A stretch of DNA of 64,000 nucleotides, taken from positions 994,501-1,058,500 of the forward strand of contig CM034104.1 in the NCBI GenBank assembly GCA_019914945.1. The letters are read 5' to 3'. Each line of letters opens with the position of its first letter. Within the stretch, counting starts at the first letter, position 1. The DNA comes from Typha latifolia (Eukaryota > Streptophyta > Magnoliopsida > Poales > Typhaceae). The notes under the pieces are model-generated. The model ran no database searches and was not told the DNA's origin. It saw only the letters and a program-made list of their open reading frames with translations. Positions 59,216 to 64,000 of this stretch are shown here, piece by piece. Made by a program: the position numbers and the translations under genes.

Positions 59216-62200
59216 CTAAGTAGCCTCAGCTGACATAATTTCAAGCTCGGCCCACCACAATGGAGATAATCTTGGAGTTGCTCCATCTGGTGCTATTGAT
59301 GTAATGAGTCTCATCCGGCTGGCAACCTCTGCCACTGTTGGTCTCTCTGTCATCTGTGGATTTATACAGGACCTTATCACCTCACACAGTGCAGAGATAT
59401 CATCCTCGGGGACCGAGAGTGTCGGGTCAACCATATCGTTAAGTGGCCTCTTTCCAGTGAGATAACTCGAAGCCCAGAGCACAAGCAGGCCATCATCCTC
59501 CTCAAATGGAAGTCTTCCAGAGATTATCTCAAGCAGTAGGATCCCAAACTTGTACACAATGCTCTCTTGGTCTGAGCTCTCAGGATCCGCTCCAGCTCCA
59601 GCTTCTTTCTCCTCATTCCAGAATCCGATATCTGAAATCTTTGCGGCATAATCTTCAGTCAGGTAGATGGATGATGAGTTTAGATTTCTGAGGATCACAG
59701 GAGGGCCAAGCTGGTGCATGTGCTCTAGACAGTAGATTGTTCCCATGACTATACGAAGACGGGCAGCCCAATCCAATTGTTCTGCTTCTTTAACTGAAGA
59801 TAACACAACTTTGTCAGAAGTCAGCGCTAACAAATTTAGGAATCTTTTGATAGTGTTAAGATGGATAGGCAGATACTCACTGTGCAAATGCTCAAAAAGT
59901 GTTCCATTTGGAGCATATTCGAACACCATCATCCTGGTGAATGGCTCTTCGTCTTCACAGTAACCCAGAAGGTTCATAAAGTTTTTATGGTTTACTTTGG
60001 ACAATACAGAGATCTGGACCAAGAACAAGTTGAGCTTAGAAAAAAATCAAGTAAAATAAATATTTGAAGAAATAGATGGGTAGTTAAATGATTACCTTCT
60101 TCCTAAACTGATCCTCAGATTGATCTGACCACTGCGCCCCAGATGTCGACAAAGTAGATGCCACTGCTATTTCAACTCCACCTGAGAGTGTTCCTTTGTA
60201 CAATGTAACATCCGATAGAGAACCAATAACATTGCTGAAATCTTCACAAGCTGATTGAAGTTCTACGCGTGCTAATGAAGGTACACCTGCAGTGGGAGAC
60301 ACATAGTCAAGAGTGAGAAATAAAATGGCAAGAACATTGGAAATCCATGAGAGCAGGAACTGACCTGTCACAAGTGCTTTCTGCAGTTGCCCGCTCAAAC
60401 CTGTAGCCCAGGGCAAGACCTTACCGATCTTGTTGGCTCGGATACAGAGCAAGTACACGGCTGATAAGGCAACCAGGGAAAAAAGCACTCCTCCAACTGA
60501 CCCATAAATTATCCAGGAAGTTACATGCTTCTTTTCTTGGTCGGTGGATGGAAGTTGTGGAGGAGGGGATTCAACAGTAACTAATGAGGGAGATGGGGCT
60601 GGAGGTGTTAAGGGTGGTGTCTCTTTTGCGTGTCTATGATCTGGTGTTCTGTTAGGGATCTTCAGAAGTCTCCTTATAGTGGCATTCCCAACTTTCCTAT
60701 ACAGATAGAGGCATTTCCAGGTAATCAGTTTTAGTTATCATAAGTACAATTTTCAGATGTCTAAACTAAGTTATACTATTGGATGACAGTTTTTCAATTC
60801 AGTATAACAGAGGAATCTGATTAAAACATAAATGAAGAGCCTAACCTTGTAACTGATCCCCTGGTTGGCAACACAAGATTTTCATTAGCTTTAATCTCAG
60901 AGAGTCTAATGAGCTCATAGAGTTCTGGTGGTATGTCATCAGAAAATATGTTGCCTCCAAGTGACCTGTAATATTTATCATGATATAGAGCATTATGTTC
61001 TAGTTGCAATCATGGATCTAGTAATTAGCGTACTGAAGAGGCTTCTACTCACAGGACTTCTAGGGAAAAAATGCTTCCAAGTTCAGATGGAAATGGTCCG
61101 CTAAATTTGTTATTTCCCAAGTCCAAAACCTCCAGTTTCTTCAAGTCTCCAATATCTCTAGGAATGATACCGTAAAGGGAATTATTGTTCAAATTGCTGC
61201 ATGATAGGAGAAAAAAATAAGAAGAGCACTAGAAGCATAGAAAACATCATTCTTAGATGCTAGAGCATATGTTAGGAATCAAACATGTTAGGTTTATATG
61301 ATATACTAGCAGAGGTACCATATAAATTAAGCAGTAAAATAAAAAATTCAGATGCTTGATGGGAACATCATCCTCCAATAAAATCTCCCTGGCTATCAAT
61401 CCACATAGGTGGACAATCTGATGGAGCCACCTAATGTTAGACTATATCATTCAATATTATCATCATAAAGCTTTTACCTACATCTGATGCTACGACCATT
61501 TCACACTTTCCTTCTTGTCAGGCGAAGATTCTTCTCTTGCTATGGAACAAAGACCTCATTTCCAACCTTCATATCTCCACATGATCCTTCTGACACCAGC
61601 TGTGCGGTCCCAATCTCAGGCTTTCAGAACTCCCTTCTTCCAATCTATTCCTTCTACAACTCAATTACCCTATAGGCCTATATAATCCGGTATCAATTTT
61701 ACCCTCCTCCTTCTAGCCCTAAAAGAAGGTTCAACTAAGCCAAGATAATTTGACGAGAGCCTAAGAAGGAAAGTCCCTTAAGCAGCAATGGCATGGAATG
61801 AGCAGAAAGAGAAATTCTAATGTCCATCATAAGCTTCATTATTTTCTTGCTAGTTGTTGGTGAGATCACTATTAAGGTTCTTATGTATATAAAAAGGATC
61901 GCATAGTTATACTTTTATAGGCAAAATAAGAAGCCTGTACGAATAAAATAAGCAAAAATTCCAGATGGATCATAAAATCAGCATACTTCCGCATTTTCCA
62001 TTTGAAAGCCAAGATGTAGTTAAAATCACTCAGAGAAGTGTACTAATGACAATTAATTAAGTTGGAAAAATACAAAATAGATCCGTGGAACATAAAAATA
62101 TGAAATGCACAACCTTATTATTGAGGAAAAAGTTTAGATGTGCTTACAGAGTCCTCATGTGGATAAGCCTGCCAAGAACAGGTGCCAGTATACCCTTGAG

Positions 62201-63459
62201 ACCAAGATCTTTCAAATTCCTAACAGAATAAAGTTTCAATTTAGAAACTGAAGCTAGAAAAAAAGAAAACATATTTTTTCTGTCAAATTAGAACAGTAGG
62301 AAATGAGGAAGCCACGCTAATTAGGCGCTTTCTTCAGATGCATCATTTTGGATGACCCATAGCAATATGCACCTTCAACATACACAACAATGATTCTTTG
62401 CTTGATCTTAAAATCTAGATCTAGTTAAACACCTAAGCGTTGCAATCTTCTCCCTCATAACATGGGTTACCTCTGTTCAAAGGAGCAGTTGGATCTTGGA
62501 GAAATGCAGATTTAGTTTTCAACAGATGCGACCTTATTTATTCAAGTGAAGTGGACATGGAGAGCAAATTCAAGCTATTACAAGGCCTTTTTCTGTTCGT
62601 TACTTCTTTAGCCGTGGTCTATTGTTGAAATATCAAACTATTGCAGTCCCTATTTCTTTCCATTTTAGGCCACGCATTTTTCTTTCTTCTTTTCTTTCTT
62701 TCTATGTAAATATTCATTTTGGTAATTTTGCCCACTTGTGTTTGGATCTGAAAATTGGCATCTTTAGAATACACAGAAGCTGAAAGTATTCTATCCATTT
62801 CCTCAACTTAGGAAAATATGCCCATTATCTCATTAAATTAGGGGGGCAGTGCAGAAACCCTAGCTAGGAATTAAGAGCCTGCGTTCATAGAAAATTTGCA
62901 ATTTGATAGGAAATGGATAGATGGTTATTGCCATCCATTACGCACTGCTGTAAAGCAAACAAATCTAAGACTTGTGAATTAAGATCAACAAGATTTGTAG
63001 TTCTTGCGAGAAAGACGGTCCTTATCTCAACTGAAGTCAAAATAATAATCACAGTTATTTAGGCAAAAAAGAAAAGACTACTGAAGAAGAAGAAGGCTAA
63101 TGCTTCAGGAAAAGTTGGTTGATCTTACAGAGCCACAACTCTTCCATCATCTGAGCATTCAACTCCAAACCACAAGCATGGGCAAAGAGACTCTTCCACC
63201 CAATTCCAAAGAGCGCCATTTGGGTCGATTTCGATACCCTTTTTAAATCTCAGAAGGGCCCTCCCTATATTGCAAACAGCCAGGAAAAAGAAAATAAACA
63301 AGATTGGATAAGAACCCATACCAAGAAACCCATCCGAGAAGCCATTTCACCGTCAAAAGTCCTACCTTCATCATTGAGAGAAGCGCAAAGCTCAAAGTTT
63401 CCATGCACAAGACACGAGCACAAGAAGAAGCAGACCATCATAAGCTTCCACCTCTCCAT
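59216..63459 (-). CDS. LRR receptor-like pseudokinase, MRH1-like (LRR-VI)
   Basis: Exons on the minus strand: 63459-63366, 63264-63129, 62219-62148, 61196-61053, 60965-60846, 60696-60365, 60286-60096, 60013-59881, 59793-59216, giving 599 aa. It has a signal peptide (residues 1-20), a Cys-flanked LRR cap (ALLRFKKGIEIDPNGALWNW), about four LRRs, each encoded by its own exon, a Pro-rich juxtamembrane stretch, a transmembrane helix (about 249-272, WIIYGSVGGVLFSLVALSAV) and a kinase-fold domain (about 305-585). Catalytic motifs are degraded: the beta-3 Lys is replaced (EIAVAS), HRD reads LRN and DFG reads DIG. Arabidopsis MRH1 (root hair) and MDIS1 (pollen tube guidance) are relatives. It is likely to signal by scaffolding, not phosphorylation. 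Confidence 0.93.
61197..62147 (-). other. Long intron of the MRH1-like gene
   Basis: AT-rich 951 bp intron between two LRR-encoding exons; the short + ORF at 61487-61675 is not supported as a gene. Confidence 0.7.
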
Positions 63460-64000
63460 TTTTTTTTTTTTTTAAACGCGCAAGAACTCCTCTTTCCCCT
63501 CTTGTTCTCTTCAAAAAAGAACCCAACTGCAATCTTTCGAGGCGGTGCAAACAATCAAAGGAAAACCGGAAGAAAGAAAAAATTAGCTGAAAATTGCAAG
63601 TGCAAGGAGCAAAAGATTCGAAGAAAGGGTCGGATTTTGGGCTCTTCAGATTGACTAGAAAAAACACGGAGCAATGACTGTGTTTGCGATGTGAAATGTT
63701 CAGAAAAAGGATATCGCGTTAAGTCGCATTCTGGAAGTTCGTGGAGTTTGATTCCAAATATGAACCTTTGCTTGCGGCTTTGTCTCCTCTCCTTCTTGGA
63801 AAGCTGCTGCTGGCTTTCTACAGTCCTTTCGTATTGGTTCGCTTACTGTAACTTTGACCCCACCTCAATTATTGGGATCACTCGACAAGAAAAAAATTAT
63901 TGGTATTTTTCATTTCACCACCTACATCTTGATCTACTTATTCTCCGTTTAGGGTTTGTTTGATAGCTACACCAAGTCGAATTTAATAAAATGATTGCTT
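63460..64000. other. MRH1-like leader and upstream region
   Basis: A poly-T stretch follows directly next to the ATG (poly-A in the mRNA leader, 63460-63473). The rest looks like 5'UTR and promoter; no other gene is seen. Confidence 0.55.

Noticed and set aside
61487..61675. 62-aa plus-strand ORF within the LRR receptor intron
   Set aside because: Lies in an intron with clear flanking splice sites on the other strand, and has no domain.

Overview
This 64 kb window is nuclear DNA of a flowering plant. Every protein gene is built from plant families (TBL, HOOKLESS1-like, BAG, AMT2-clade, GARP, BMF3, MRH1-like). Introns are GT-AG and AT-rich, and intergenic DNA is AT-rich with many microsatellites. 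GC-rich coding in some genes (bHLH, U-box, AMT, GDSL) beside AT-rich coding in others suggests a non-grass monocot, but I cannot name the species. Exon coordinates below were set by hand from splice signals. In every spliced gene the exon lengths sum to an open reading frame.

Layout. 1-871: 3' end of a TBL xylan O-acetyltransferase-type gene. 2313-14546: complete 30-exon clathrin heavy chain gene (1707 aa) whose fifth intron carries a rearranged element with a captured BAHD acyltransferase 5' end. 15847-15917: tRNA-His. 16468-17061 (-): LAX1/BA1-type bHLH. 17.1-20.1 kb: gene-free, repeat-rich. 20134-22270 (-): RPL31, divergent from an RLF-like cytochrome b5 gene (23336-25838). 26641-27942 (-): HLS1-like acetyltransferase. 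29629-31306: BAG co-chaperone, convergent with an AMT2-clade ammonium transporter (31472-34007, -). 35757-36011: small membrane protein. 37815-39737: divergent group-E-like bZIP. 40328-42265: U-box/ARM E3 ligase. 42674-43982: GDSL esterase. 45747-47180 (-): GARP regulator with EAR motifs. 47.2-50.9 kb: gene-free. 50915-55321 (-): SAM50/OMP85, head-to-head with a BMF3-like spindle-checkpoint gene (55609-58144). 59216-63459 (-): MRH1-like LRR pseudokinase.

The genes are mostly unrelated housekeeping and developmental loci with no operon-like logic. The structured parts are two divergent pairs (RPL31/RLF and SAM50/BMF3) with short shared promoters containing telo-box or site II elements, one tight tail-to-tail pair (BAG/AMT), and the captured gene fragment lying antisense in the clathrin intron. 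The most interesting protein-level signals are a threefold repeated motif in the BMF3-like protein, a lost DNA-contact Arg in the bZIP, and the degenerate kinase domain of the MRH1-like receptor.
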